Source: Flagellimonas onchidii
GTDB taxonomy: Bacteria > Bacteroidota > Bacteroidia > Flavobacteriales > Flavobacteriaceae
Assembly: GCF_004804315.1 (NCBI RefSeq)
Contig: NZ_SRXX01000003.1
Location: forward strand, 124,001 to 188,000
Direction: 5' to 3'
Length of the DNA stretch: 64,000 nucleotides
Part shown: positions 16,591-27,314 of the stretch, one piece after another
Numbering within the stretch: position 1 is the first letter of the stretch
Layout of the letters: each line of letters opens with the position of its first letter
Notes under the pieces: generated by a model
The model's input: the letters and a program-made list of their open reading frames with translations, nothing else
The model's database searches: none
What the model was told of the DNA's origin: nothing
Made by a program: the position numbers and the translations under genes

Positions 16591-17971
16591 ATAGAGAGGT
16601 ATATAAATTGGCAAATGCGTCGACTACTAAAGTATCTTTGGAAATAATACATTTGTATCGATTATCAATAACCAATTTTGTTTGTATTTCCTTAAAATTT
16701 TCAGCATAAAATTGATTCTCTTTCTGCATACCATATTCTTCTATCAACTCCATCCATTGCTTTGATGATGTTTTAAGGCCGATACCCACAAATTTATGGT
16801 CAGGATATTTTTTTTGAAGTTTACTTACCCGTTTAACAGTATGTTTTATATCGCTTTTTTGAACTGCCGACCAAAAATAGAAAACAGCGTTCTTCTTTCT
16901 GCTTATATCTTTTAAAGAAATCTTTTGTCCATCACTATTGGTTACAAATAATTCGGGGAGATTGTTTTTGGATTGCAATTTCTTGATATTGCCGTATAGT
17001 TGTAATATTTCTTCCTCGTGTTTATCATTTGTTGATAAAGACTGGAATTTTCGAATAAAAGACTCACATTGTTTGCTCGGTGTATGTTCTTTCAATAAAT
17101 ATTCCATTGCAATATTTCTAAAAAGAATATCTCTTAAATCGTTTTCTTGAACAATGCTGTCCACCAACTTTAGGGTATGCCTGTTAAAATGCAAATAATC
17201 AAAAGTTGGCTTTTCTTGAGCTGTACAGTTTTTCATACAAGTCTCATATGCCACATTGCCAAAATGATATTTTAGAAAATCGATATAAGGCTTAAAATAA
17301 GTTAAATTGGCATCGTTAAAGTCAATCGATTTTCTATACTCATAGAAAGAATTCGAGAGTTCAGGAATCTTATTAGCTCCTTTTTTCCATTTATGTTTGA
17401 AGGGATATTTTTCTCTATGGATTAAGTCCTCATATTCTATGGAGGCCTTGGCAACGGATATGACCTTCTCCGATAATTGATTGTCTGTAGAAAGGTCTAT
17501 AAGGTGATTGGTTTTTACAGCTTTAAGGGAGTCCATTTTCATCACGAACTCATTTGGTTTCAACCCATAATACTCATAGATAAGAGGTTTCTCATCTTCA
17601 TGGGCCAAAAACATCTCAATCAAAAAATTATTGATTTCACTTCCCTGACCTGAAAATACCAATGACTCATCAAACTCTTTAGTGTTTAAACGAATCAGGA
17701 TGCTATCACCTTCTTGAAGATACAAGTATTGTAGTTCAGGACTGTGGTCAAAGTGGTAAAGACCCTCGTCAATTCCTTGAAGGTTGAAAGCAAAACGATT
17801 TCCCTTGTCGAGCTTTACAGAATCGATATAACTATCGTTTTTGTAGAGTACGACATAATCACTTGTAGGATTTACAATCTCTCCTCCGAAAAACACGGTT
17901 TGGCATTCCTTGGACTTTGTTGAGCATGCCAAAATCGAAAGAAGTGAGAGGCCGAGTAAAAGTCTTATCAT
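16589..17971 (-). CDS. Thioredoxin-fold lipoprotein without a CXXC motif
   Basis: 460 residues. The signal ends in LSILACST (Cys16). Residues 25-105 form a DUF4369-like beta domain (FGGEIVNPTSDYVVLYKNDSY), 110-330 are helical, and 340-455 have the TlpA/thioredoxin layout (ISLKDISRKKNAVFYFWSA). In active members the strand is followed by CXXC; here it reads FWSAVQKSD (366-374), so no redox pair is present. It probably kept the fold for binding rather than disulfide chemistry. Single gene; the promoter should lie in 17972-18090. Confidence 0.82.
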   Translation of the reverse strand: MIRLLLGLSLLSILACSTKSKECQTVFFGGEIVNPTSDYVVLYKNDSYIDSVKLDKGNRFAFNLQGIDEGLYHFDHSPELQYLYLQEGDSILIRLNTKEFDESLVFSGQGSEINNFLIEMFLAHEDEKPLIYEYYGLKPNEFVMKMDSLKAVKTNHLIDLSTDNQLSEKVISVAKASIEYEDLIHREKYPFKHKWKKGANKIPELSNSFYEYRKSIDFNDANLTYFKPYIDFLKYHFGNVAYETCMKNCTAQEKPTFDYLHFNRHTLKLVDSIVQENDLRDILFRNIAMEYLLKEHTPSKQCESFIRKFQSLSTNDKHEEEILQLYGNIKKLQSKNNLPELFVTNSDGQKISLKDISRKKNAVFYFWSAVQKSDIKHTVKRVSKLQKKYPDHKFVGIGLKTSSKQWMELIEEYGMQKENQFYAENFKEIQTKLVIDNRYKCIISKDTLVVDAFANLYTSL

Positions 17972-18092
17972 ATAAAGGGAACCTTCATTGTTTGACCAAC
18001 AAAATTAAGAATACACTGAGCCTTACCTTGTTAATGGCTAGTTAAATGTTGCAAAACACTGTTTTTGTGAAGTTTAATAAAGTGCATTTAAA

Positions 18093-18124
18093 TTGGAAAT
18101 AAGAACGGGTTTTAGCTATTTTTG
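18093..18124 (+). promoter_or_regulatory. Promoter of the ABC-F gene
   Basis: TTG (18093-18095), 21 bases, then TATTTTTG (18117-18124). Both boxes match the Bacteroidota consensus; the leader before ATG 18143 would be about a dozen bases. Confidence 0.75.
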
Positions 18125-18136
18125 CGCAAAAATTAA

Positions 18137-19774
<1,638 letters not shown>

Positions 19775-19812
19775 TCCAAAGTAAAAAAACGTTTCGTTTA
19801 TTCCTATACTTT

Positions 19813-19859
19813 CTGTCATTCCTGTTTTCACGGAGATGACAAACATTAAGGAATGACAG
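19813..19859. repeat. 10-bp inverted repeat with partial direct repeats
   Basis: CTGTCATTCC (19813-19822) and GGAATGACAG (19850-19859) are perfect inverted copies. The inner TCACGGAGATGA recurs as TCACGGAAATGA just downstream (about 19871-19882). Short palindromic elements of the TGTCATTCC type are common between genes in Flavobacteria, so this is probably one of a dispersed family. Confidence 0.5.
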
Positions 19860-19895
19860 CGCCTCATAATCACGGAAATGATACCGATGCAAACA

Positions 19896-19920
19896 AAAAG
19901 GAGGGCAAAGCCCTCCTTTT
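19896..19920. terminator. Bidirectional terminator
   Basis: AAAAGGAGGGC and GCCCTCCTTTT form an 11-bp perfect stem with an AAA loop. Both strands end in a T-rich tail. It lies between the ABC-F gene (+) and the surface lipoprotein gene (-) and can serve both. Confidence 0.88.
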
Positions 19921-19947
19921 ATAGCATACATATAGATTGTTTTTCGG

Positions 19948-21476
19948 TTAATTACCGCATATTATAGGTACTGCATTTACCCCAGGAAATTCCCAATTCT
20001 TTTGATTATCTAATATGTCCAAAGCTGGGGTAAGCCCGTTGTTGAGGTCCTCTAAACAAATAGCCATGCCCTCGGACCCCAAAGTTATATCTTCAGGTAT
20101 AGAATCTATGGGAAGGTTGGCCCAACCTATAAGAGTAGCGCCATAGTTTTGTGGGGACATCCCGGAATTGTTCAACATATCGGTCATATTGGTAACACTG
20201 CTTATGTTCCAAGAACCCAAATTTTGGTCAAAGGCTGTGGCTCCATCGAACATGCCAAACATATCTGTTACGTTGGACACCTTCCAACCACTGATGTCCT
20301 GGTTAAAAGTTGTGTTGTTACTGAACATAAAGGCTATTCTTTCCACATTTTCTGTGTTCCAATCGCTGATACTGCCGTTAAAGGCCATTGCAATAGACTG
20401 CTGCTGACTACCACCGAACATTACATTCAAGTCCTTAACCAGAGACAGGTCTGGATTATCCTGGGCATTGTACTCCATACCATCGCAAACTGTAAATGCC
20501 CCTTCCAGATACTGCCATTGAATGTTGCCCCATTGCTCCATACTGGTAAAATAGTCTTCATATCCTAAAGCCCTAAACGCAGGGAACTGTCCTTGAATGG
20601 CCACGGTATAGGTTCCGGGCTCCTCATAAATATGTATAGGTTTGGAAGTGGTCAATTCCTCAACCTCGGAACCATCTCCCCAGTCAATCATGTAATCAAA
20701 GGTAAGTCCCTCCAAATCCGCGTCCGCTATCCCGACGTTCAGTTGGATCTCTACCTCTGGGCCATCGGTTGTCCAAGTAGTAACAAAGGAGTTGGGGTCG
20801 TCGTACAATGAGGTGTCATTTATCACATTTATGGTAACCTCCTCCATTACAGTATCCGCCGTTCCGTCACTGACGCTTACGGTAATCTTATGGGTAGGAG
20901 TACCCTCATAATCGAGAGACACACCTTCGGCAAGGCTCAATGCACCGGTTACCTCGTCAATAGTAAAAAGTTCATCATCCGTCTCTGCATATTCAATGTC
21001 AAAGGCCAATGCATCACCATCTTCGTCCGTGGCCACGACTTCACCGATCTCCACAGGTCCCTCCACATTCTCATCGACCTCGAACACTTGGTCCGCTGCA
21101 ATCTCCGGGGCCTTGTTCACATTGTTTATGTTTATGGTGATCTTGCCATCTCCAGACAGTGCCCCGTCAAAAGCTGTTACCGTTATGGTGTGCGAGGTCT
21201 TTGAATCAAGATTCTTGCCTGACGCCAGGCTCAGTACCCCGGCATCGGTGATTTCATACAGTGCTTCGAAGTTCGTGGAAATACCAAGGGTTATGTTATT
21301 TCATCCCCATCGGGATCGCTCGCCGTTACCGTACCGATTTGACCGGTTGCGGTCTCATCTACTGTAATGGTCTTTGCCTCTACAACAGGAGCCCTGTTGG
21401 CAGGTCCATCATCTTTGCTACAGGATACGGCCCCGATAAGTAAAAGGGACAGTACCCATACTTTTACATTTCTCAT
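19948..21476 (-). pseudogene. Cadherin/BspA-type surface lipoprotein split by a one-base frameshift
   Basis: The first part (21476-21291) starts MRNVKVWVLSLLLIGAVSCS, a lipoprotein signal, and a cadherin-like repeat ending ASDPDGDEIT before TAA. In the next frame the repeat goes on without a gap (TLGISTNFEALYEITDAG), through two cadherin-type repeats, a PKD-like domain (FDYMIDWGDGSE) and a C-terminal DUF285/BspA region (WNTENVERIAFMFSNNTTFN, WKVSNVTDMFGMFDGATAFD). One missing base at 21291-21295 (TA-ACC for TATACC) explains the break. The apparent GTG start at 21120 lies inside the repeat. It may be a sequence error, a phase-variable site or a recent mutation. Confidence 0.88.
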
Positions 21477-21850
21477 AGAAATTGCGTTTTATGGTTATTA
21501 ATTGGTACAAATGTGGAGCATATGCCCTCTGTTATGGGGTGCCAATTGACGGATGGCCCGTTTGGGTTGACGGATGGGGGAATTCGGTGAACCGTTCAGT
21601 TGGCAGTGGTCAGAAATCAGAAATCAGAAGTTATAGGAGAAAGACGAAGGGTGAAGGGTCAGTCCTTCGCCGGTTTTCTTCACCAAAGTAGCATGGCTAC
21701 GATGGCCGAAAGGCTTCGGATCAAAGGTTTGGTGTTGGATTATTAGATGGTTGGATTGTTGGATTTGGTTGACAGTTATCAGAAGTCTGAGGTCTGAGGT
21801 CTGAAATTGGAAGTCAGTTGTCAGATTAGTATTGGAAAAACAGCGCTTTC
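21477..21850. repeat. Noncoding tract of short repeats
   Basis: There is no credible gene here. The tract holds TTGACGGATGG twice (21546, 21567), three tandem heptamers TCAGAA(A/G) (21610-21630), three copies of GTTGGATT (21734, 21750, 21758), and three heptamers (A/G)GTCTGA (21784-21804), which are complementary in the core to the first heptamer set. The 14-mer TTGGATTATTAGAT at 21735-21748 recurs exactly at 31996-32009. It lies upstream of the split surface lipoprotein and may be a decayed mobile or recombination region. Confidence 0.6.
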
Positions 21851-22576
21851 TTAGGTTTTTTGATATTTATTATTCCAGATGGCAGGATTAAAGTTTTTGC
21901 CCAATGCGAAACCATAAAAAATAACCACGGAAGCAATACACTTGAACATAAAGAAGAAGATGATCCAAAACTCGGCAGATGAGTCGTTTTTGGAAAACAG
22001 CCCGTTCGGTACCAGCATCGTGGTCAAATAACTGATCAGGAGTACCAACAGAATCAAATTGATAATGCTTTTAAAAGGCCAAACCAGAACCCTTCGTAAT
22101 GGGTGAAGGTCGTTTCCCCATTTATGGATAAGATAAAAATAACCATTTCCAAGAGGAGCAAAAAGTAGCGGGTCATCTTTATCTTCCAGTTTGAACAGTT
22201 TAGAAGGGGCCATGATTTTAAAGCCTTTTATTTGGAGGTTGTGGGCCGCCTCCAATTTTTTGATTTTGTCAATGGCGCTTTCGGGAATCGTACCTTTAAA
22301 ATAGCCACTGTCCAAAAATCGCAATCGGTAATCAATACAAATCTGTTTTATTTGATCTATATGATATATGTAGCCGGTTTTTAAAAGGTCAAAATTGAAA
22401 TTGTTGGACGTTGCAATTTCTTTGGCCTTTAGTGTACTCTCGATATTTATTTGTGGGGTAGGGTGTTGAGCCAGAACAAGGTTGACTTGCTTTAAAATCT
22501 CCCCCTCATCCTGCTTCCGAAGCTTAAGATCATACAGTTTCTGTTCAATATCTGTTTTCTTCCAAAGCATTTTCAA
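21851..22576 (-). CDS. Conserved hypothetical membrane protein, 241 aa
   Basis: The first 165 residues are soluble and helical (EQKLYDLKLRKQDEGEILKQ) with a short mixed domain that ends YFYLIHKWGNDL. Two membrane helices follow, about residues 172-190 (SIINLILLVLLISYLTTMLV) and 205-225 (WIIFFFMFKCIASVVIFYGF). I do not recognise the family. The cytosolic part in front of two membrane helices suggests an inner-membrane protein. It stands alone next to the repeat tract. Confidence 0.65.
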   Translation of the reverse strand: MKMLWKKTDIEQKLYDLKLRKQDEGEILKQVNLVLAQHPTPQINIESTLKAKEIATSNNFNFDLLKTGYIYHIDQIKQICIDYRLRFLDSGYFKGTIPESAIDKIKKLEAAHNLQIKGFKIMAPSKLFKLEDKDDPLLFAPLGNGYFYLIHKWGNDLHPLRRVLVWPFKSIINLILLVLLISYLTTMLVPNGLFSKNDSSAEFWIIFFFMFKCIASVVIFYGFALGKNFNPAIWNNKYQKT

Positions 22577-22791
22577 AGTCTTATAATCATCTCAAATTTA
22601 ACGAATTGCTGTCTCTAAAATTTAGAGTCAAAAAAATACGTGTGTTAACAAAATGTTAAATAAATTTTCAAGATAAAAAACGAAAGGTTTTTTTGTTAAA
22701 AAGATGTATCTTATCGAAGTTTTTGGCATTTAAACGTAAAAACGCAACAAACCACTTAACCAACAAAAGAAGTCCCAAAGACTTGAACACT

Positions 22792-23334
22792 ATGAAGTTC
22801 CCATTCAAAACCATCCTACTTGGCCTATGTTTTGCCCTGTCCTTGACGATTTCCGGTCAGGAATCAACAATCATTTCTGATACGAAATCCACTGCGGAGA
22901 ATACTCCAAATTCCAATAAGTATAAAATCCTTTTTGAAGCTGTAAAGGCTACGCAGATGGAGGCTATTTTAAACGAATCAGGACCTTTTACAATTTTTGC
23001 ACCCTCGGATGCGGCTTTTGAACGTTTTTCCAACAAGAAAATCCAAGATTTAATTGATTCGGAGGATAAAAGGAAGTTGAAATCGTTACTGTCTTACCAC
23101 ATTGTTGCCGGACATTTGTCGGCCTCCAAAATTTTGCGAGCTATGTGCAAAGGGAATGGAAAGGCCAGTTTTACCACTATTCAAGGAAAAAAGTTAGTGG
23201 CCCATATGGACGGTGTAAATATCGTTTTAACAGACCCAACCGGAAATACAGCACGAATCACCGTTGCTGATATGAATCAAAAGAATGGTATAATCCACGA
23301 AATTGATAGTGTGATTCTACCCTCGCGAATGTAG
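22792..23334 (+). CDS. Fasciclin (FAS1)-domain exported protein
   Basis: I start at ATG 22792 (MKFPFKTILLGLCFALSLTISGQ), since this gives a clean signal peptide; the 33 codons before it look non-coding. The mature protein is one FAS1 domain: LFEAVKATQMEAILNESGPFTIFAPSDAAFERF is the H1-type start, LLSYHIVAGHLSASKIL contains the YH motif, and NGIIHEIDSVILP is the H2 end. FAS1 proteins mediate adhesion or carbohydrate binding outside the cell. Final length is 180 residues, usual for single-domain members. Confidence 0.9.
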   Translation: MKFPFKTILLGLCFALSLTISGQESTIISDTKSTAENTPNSNKYKILFEAVKATQMEAILNESGPFTIFAPSDAAFERFSNKKIQDLIDSEDKRKLKSLLSYHIVAGHLSASKILRAMCKGNGKASFTTIQGKKLVAHMDGVNIVLTDPTGNTARITVADMNQKNGIIHEIDSVILPSRM

Positions 23335-23367
23335 TTCCCTTAAACCCGTGGCATTTGGATAAAAATT

Positions 23368-23491
23368 CGTCAATTCGAGTGGTTTTTCAGGATTATTTCC
23401 TGAAAAATTGTATCGAGAATTAGAATTTTAAGACAAAAACCTCGTTCTCGATACTTTTTTCTTTGAAAAAAACTCGAACTGACGGTTTTTT
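23368..23491. repeat. Cloverleaf-like nested inverted repeat
   Basis: An outer arm CGTCAATTCGAGT (23368-23380) pairs with ACTCGAACTGACG (23472-23484), 12 of 13 bases. Inside are two more hairpins: TTTTTCAGG/CCTGAAAAA (23383-23391, 23399-23407) and GTATCGAGAA/TTCTCGATAC (23410-23419, 23445-23454). A run of T follows at 23486. The result is a three-way junction of about 117 bases. It lies between the convergent fasciclin and pheT genes, and may terminate both. From memory, elements with TTCGAGT and TATCGAGAA arms are frequent in Flavobacteria. Confidence 0.7.
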
Positions 23492-23522
23492 TGAATCAAG
23501 GAATTTCCAAATTCACCACGAA

Positions 23523-25946
23523 CTACCTAAGTTCCGCTCCTAGTTCTTTCTGGAAGTTGGCCAACAATTTAGCCATGATTTTATCGATTTGTTTATCCGT
23601 CAAAGTCTTCTTTTCATCAAGAAGTGTAAAGCTTACTGCATAGGACTTTTTCCCGTTGGGAAGATTTTTTCCTGTGTACACATCGAACAGGCTTACTTTT
23701 TTCAACAACTTCTTCTCTGTACTCCATGCGATATCGTGAACTTGTTTAAAAGTAGCTCCTTCATCCAATAGTAAAGCAAAATCCCGTGTAACTTCCGGGA
23801 ACTTTGGAATCTCGTTGAAAGTAACATTTTGTGTACTTATGGAATTGAGGATTAAATCCCAATCAAAATCAGCATAGAATACTTCTTGCTTAATATCAAA
23901 TTTTTTCAATAAAGATTTTTGAACCACTCCAAAGGAGACAACGGTTTTTTTGTTGATGGCATAGTTGAGGCCTTCGGCAAAAATATTATCCTCATTACAA
24001 GGTCCAGAGACAGCATTGGTTATTCCCAAACGCTGTAGGATATAATCAACAATACCCTTTGCATAGAAAAAGTCCGTTGGGTTGGAATTGGCGTTCCAGC
24101 TATTTCCATTTCGATTGCCTGAAACATATAGCGACAAATGTTGTCTTTCGGCTCTTTCAGTACCATTTTTATGGTATGTCTTTCCGAATTCGAACAATTT
24201 TAAATCGGTTTTTTGTCGGTTATGGTTGTGCGCAACGGAATGTAATCCAGAGAAAAGCATGGAAGTACGTAGTACGGACAAGTCCGAACTCAAAGGGTTG
24301 ATCATGCCCACCATGTTTTCCTCAGATTCCAAAATGTTTTGCGTACCAGCAGCTACAAGGCTATTGGTCATAATTTCAAAAAAGCCTTGACCAACCAAGA
24401 GATTTCCGATTAGATCCTGCATTTTGTGGTTCTCGAATTTTGAGGACTGTGCTATGGAGGCTGTAAGCTTTTCTTTATGGTCGATGTTGTTGTAACCGAA
24501 TACCCTGAGGATTTCCTCTATCACGTCGACCTCGCGCTCTACATCAACTCGATAATTGGGGATGGTAAGCCCAAGACCTGATTCTGTAACATTGTTCACT
24601 TTTATTTCTAGCGAAGCCAATATTCTTTTGATGTTGTCCCGAGGTATTTCTTGTCCTATCAAGGAGTTGATTTTGTCAAAAGTCAGAAAGACATGACGTT
24701 CCTCAAATTTTTTGGGATAGAGGTCCACAACTTCAGAAGTGATATCGCCACCGGCAATTTCCTTAATAAGTAAAGCAGCTCTTTTAAGCGCATATTCCGT
24801 CATATTGACATCGACTCCTCTTTCAAAACGGAATGAAGCATCGGTATTCAACCCATGCCTTTTGGCACTTTTACGGATTGAAATAGGATCAAAGTAGGCA
24901 CTTTCCAAGAAAATAGAAGAAGTGTTTTCCGTAACTCCAGAGTAACTTCCACCGAATACACCTGCGATACACATAGGTTTTTCCGCATCGCAGATCATAA
25001 GGTCGTCTTCATGAAGCTCACGCTCCACATCGTCTAAAGTGGTAAATTTGGTTCCTTCGGGTAATGTTTTCACCTCAATTTTGTTGCCCTTTATTTTAGT
25101 TGCATCAAATGCATGCAACGGCTGTCCAAGTTCATGCAGAACATAATTGGTAACGTCTACAACATTGTTGATAGGGGAAAGGCCTATGGCCTTTAATCTG
25201 TTTTTTAACCAATCTGGAGACTCTTGAACAATGAGGTTACTTATGGTCACACCACAATATCGTGGAGCCAATTGGCTATCCTCAACTTCAACATCAATTT
25301 TCAATGATCTATTGTCTATTGAGAAATTACTGGTGGAGGGTGTAACCAATCCCTTTTGTATTTCCAATTGCTCAAGCCCCGCTTTCAAATCTCTAGCGAC
25401 ACCAAAATGGCTCATGGCATCTGCTCGATTGGGCGTTAACCCTATTTCAAAGATGTCATCATTTTCAATTTCAAAGACATCTGCACATGGTGTTCCCGGC
25501 TCCAATGTTTCACTTAGTACCATAATTCCATCATGACTTTCGCCTAGGCCCAATTCATCCTCCGCACAAATCATCCCATGACTTTCTTCCCCTCTGATCT
25601 TGCCTTTTTTTATTTGCCAAGACTCTCCTTCTTTTGTGTATAAGGTAGTGCCGATAGTGGCTACGGGTACTTTTTGTCCGGCTTCTACATTGGGTGCTCC
25701 GCACACAATTTGTAATGGGGTCTCTCCGCCAATATCCACTGTGGTCACTTTAAGCCTGTCTGCATTCGGATGTTTCTCGCAAGTCAGTACATGGCCTACG
25801 ACAATCCCTTTCAATCCTCCTTTAACCGATTCAAAGCTATCTATCCCCTCTATTTCCAAACCAAGATCTGTTAGTAATTCCCCTGTTTTCTGGGAATCCC
25901 AATCAATCTGCAAAAATTGCTTTAACCAGTTGTAAGAAATCTTCAT
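23523..25946 (-). CDS. pheT: Phenylalanine-tRNA ligase beta subunit
   Basis: 807 residues, full length. Domains in order: an EMAP/tRNA-binding domain near the N-terminus (residues 40-150, VVGHVLTCEKHPNADRLKVT), the B3/B4 editing domain (HAFDATKIKGNKIEVKTL), B5 (RDNIKRILASLEI), the catalytic-like core (RVFGYNNIDH) and the C-terminal anticodon-binding FDX-ACB domain (FPEVTRDFALLLDEGATF). It works as an alpha2-beta2 enzyme with PheS, whose gene is not in this window. Single gene with a perfect promoter. Confidence 0.97.
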   Translation of the reverse strand: MKISYNWLKQFLQIDWDSQKTGELLTDLGLEIEGIDSFESVKGGLKGIVVGHVLTCEKHPNADRLKVTTVDIGGETPLQIVCGAPNVEAGQKVPVATIGTTLYTKEGESWQIKKGKIRGEESHGMICAEDELGLGESHDGIMVLSETLEPGTPCADVFEIENDDIFEIGLTPNRADAMSHFGVARDLKAGLEQLEIQKGLVTPSTSNFSIDNRSLKIDVEVEDSQLAPRYCGVTISNLIVQESPDWLKNRLKAIGLSPINNVVDVTNYVLHELGQPLHAFDATKIKGNKIEVKTLPEGTKFTTLDDVERELHEDDLMICDAEKPMCIAGVFGGSYSGVTENTSSIFLESAYFDPISIRKSAKRHGLNTDASFRFERGVDVNMTEYALKRAALLIKEIAGGDITSEVVDLYPKKFEERHVFLTFDKINSLIGQEIPRDNIKRILASLEIKVNNVTESGLGLTIPNYRVDVEREVDVIEEILRVFGYNNIDHKEKLTASIAQSSKFENHKMQDLIGNLLVGQGFFEIMTNSLVAAGTQNILESEENMVGMINPLSSDLSVLRTSMLFSGLHSVAHNHNRQKTDLKLFEFGKTYHKNGTERAERQHLSLYVSGNRNGNSWNANSNPTDFFYAKGIVDYILQRLGITNAVSGPCNEDNIFAEGLNYAINKKTVVSFGVVQKSLLKKFDIKQEVFYADFDWDLILNSISTQNVTFNEIPKFPEVTRDFALLLDEGATFKQVHDIAWSTEKKLLKKVSLFDVYTGKNLPNGKKSYAVSFTLLDEKKTLTDKQIDKIMAKLLANFQKELGAELR

Positions 25947-25965
25947 TACCCAATTTTAAAGTGGA

Positions 25966-25996
25966 CAAATATATAACAATAGGGAAAGAGATTCAA
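25966..25996 (-). promoter_or_regulatory. Promoter of pheT
   Basis: On the minus strand TTG (25996-25994), exactly 20 bases, then TATATTTG (25973-25966). This is a perfect Bacteroidota promoter. Transcription would begin about 14 bases before the ATG, too short for an attenuator. Confidence 0.85.
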
Positions 25997-26027
25997 TGTA
26001 AATCATACGAGCTGTAGGCAATAGTGT

Positions 26028-26035
26028 TAGTTTTG
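26028..26035 (+). promoter_or_regulatory. Candidate -7 box for the TlpA-like lipoprotein gene
   Basis: TAGTTTTG fits TAnnTTTG and lies 38 bases before ATG 26073. No TTG is at the expected distance. It is back to back with the pheT promoter. Confidence 0.4.
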
Positions 26036-26072
26036 CGTAATATTTTAGACATTTGAAAAAATATTTTGAAGT

Positions 26073-27314
26073 ATGAAAGGGATTTTATTTGGATTGATGG
26101 CTCTGTGCTTGTTGTTTTTGGCCTGTAAAAAAGAAGAAGTAAAGCTAGCAACAGGCAATTGGTGGGGTAAAATGGAGGTTTCTACGACCGAAATACTGCC
26201 TTTTACATTCAAATTGGTAAACAGCTCAAGCAACGATTATCAGATGGAGATTTACAATGCGGAAGAAATTGTGGAGGTTGATGAAATAACCATTAAAGGA
26301 GATTCCATTTACATTAAGATGCCCATTTTTGAAGGGTACATTGCAGGAACCTTCTCCGAAAACGAGATTCATGGAAGTTTTATCAAAGAGAGCCTAGAGC
26401 GCATAGTACCTTTTAGTGCAATGCATGGTGACCGAAATCGTTTTGAGACCATTTCAGAGCCAAATACCGATATATCAGGAATTTGGGAGACCCACTTTGA
26501 TGTTGGGACTGATGGGGAATATCCGGCAATGGGCATTTTTATGCAAACGGGAAATAGGGTAAAGGGAACTTTTAGGACCAAAACCGGTGACTATAGATAT
26601 TTGGACGGAATTGTAAATGGAGATTCCTTAAAACTATCAACTTTTGATGGCGCCCATGCATTTTTGTTTACTGCAAAGATTACCGATAGTACACTTCAGG
26701 GAGTCTTTTATTCTGGAAATCATTCTGTGGAAAAATTTGTTGCCAAACGTAACGAAGCCTTTGAGCTTCCAGATGCGGATGCGTTGACTTTCCTAAAAGA
26801 AGGATATGATAATTTTAATTTTTCTTTTCCAGACACCGATGGCAATCTGGTAAGTTTGTCGGATGACCGATTTCAACGTAAGCCTGTTTTGGTTCAAATT
26901 ATGGGTACCTGGTGCCCTAACTGTTTAGACGAGACACGTTTTTATGTGGATTACTTAAAAAAGCATCCAGAGTTGGATATAGAATTGGTTGCGCTTGCCT
27001 TTGAATATGCAAAGACGAAAGAGAAAGCTTTGGAAGGTATCAATAGGCTCAAAAAGAGAGAGGAATTAACCTATCCTGTTTTATTGGCACAATATGGAAC
27101 TTCTAGCAAACAGAAAGCCAATGAAAAATTGCCAATGTTAAATCATGTGCTGTCATATCCTACAACTATATATATCGATAGGGACGGTGCGGTCAAAAAA
27201 ATCCATACCGGATTTAATGGTCCAGCAACGGGGGATAAATACGAGGAGTTTAAAAAAGAGTTTGATGACACTATCCAAGAGCTGGTGCTTTCATCAGAGG
27301 AAGCATCTAAATAA
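26073..27314 (+). CDS. TlpA-like thioredoxin-fold lipoprotein
   Basis: 413 residues. The lipobox FLACKK (Cys18) anchors the protein. Residues 25-225 are two beta-rich halves that look like repeats of one domain (GNWWGKMEV and SGIWETHFD begin the halves). The C-terminal domain (245-405) is a thioredoxin fold with the active site WCPNC (C281, C284), KPVLVQIMGTW, and the cis-proline SYPTTIYIDRDG. It should reduce or form disulfides in the periplasm. It ends 8 bases inside the convergent leuB gene. Confidence 0.9.
   Translation: MKGILFGLMALCLLFLACKKEEVKLATGNWWGKMEVSTTEILPFTFKLVNSSSNDYQMEIYNAEEIVEVDEITIKGDSIYIKMPIFEGYIAGTFSENEIHGSFIKESLERIVPFSAMHGDRNRFETISEPNTDISGIWETHFDVGTDGEYPAMGIFMQTGNRVKGTFRTKTGDYRYLDGIVNGDSLKLSTFDGAHAFLFTAKITDSTLQGVFYSGNHSVEKFVAKRNEAFELPDADALTFLKEGYDNFNFSFPDTDGNLVSLSDDRFQRKPVLVQIMGTWCPNCLDETRFYVDYLKKHPELDIELVALAFEYAKTKEKALEGINRLKKREELTYPVLLAQYGTSSKQKANEKLPMLNHVLSYPTTIYIDRDGAVKKIHTGFNGPATGDKYEEFKKEFDDTIQELVLSSEEASK

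Noticed and set aside
19948..21120. Stand-alone cadherin gene with a GTG start at 21120
   Set aside because: The codon is inside a cadherin repeat (NNVNKAPEI) and the frame before it is open back to the frameshift.
21734..21804. Possible CRISPR-like array
   Set aside because: Units are only 7-8 bases, irregularly spaced, and there are no spacers of constant length or cas genes.
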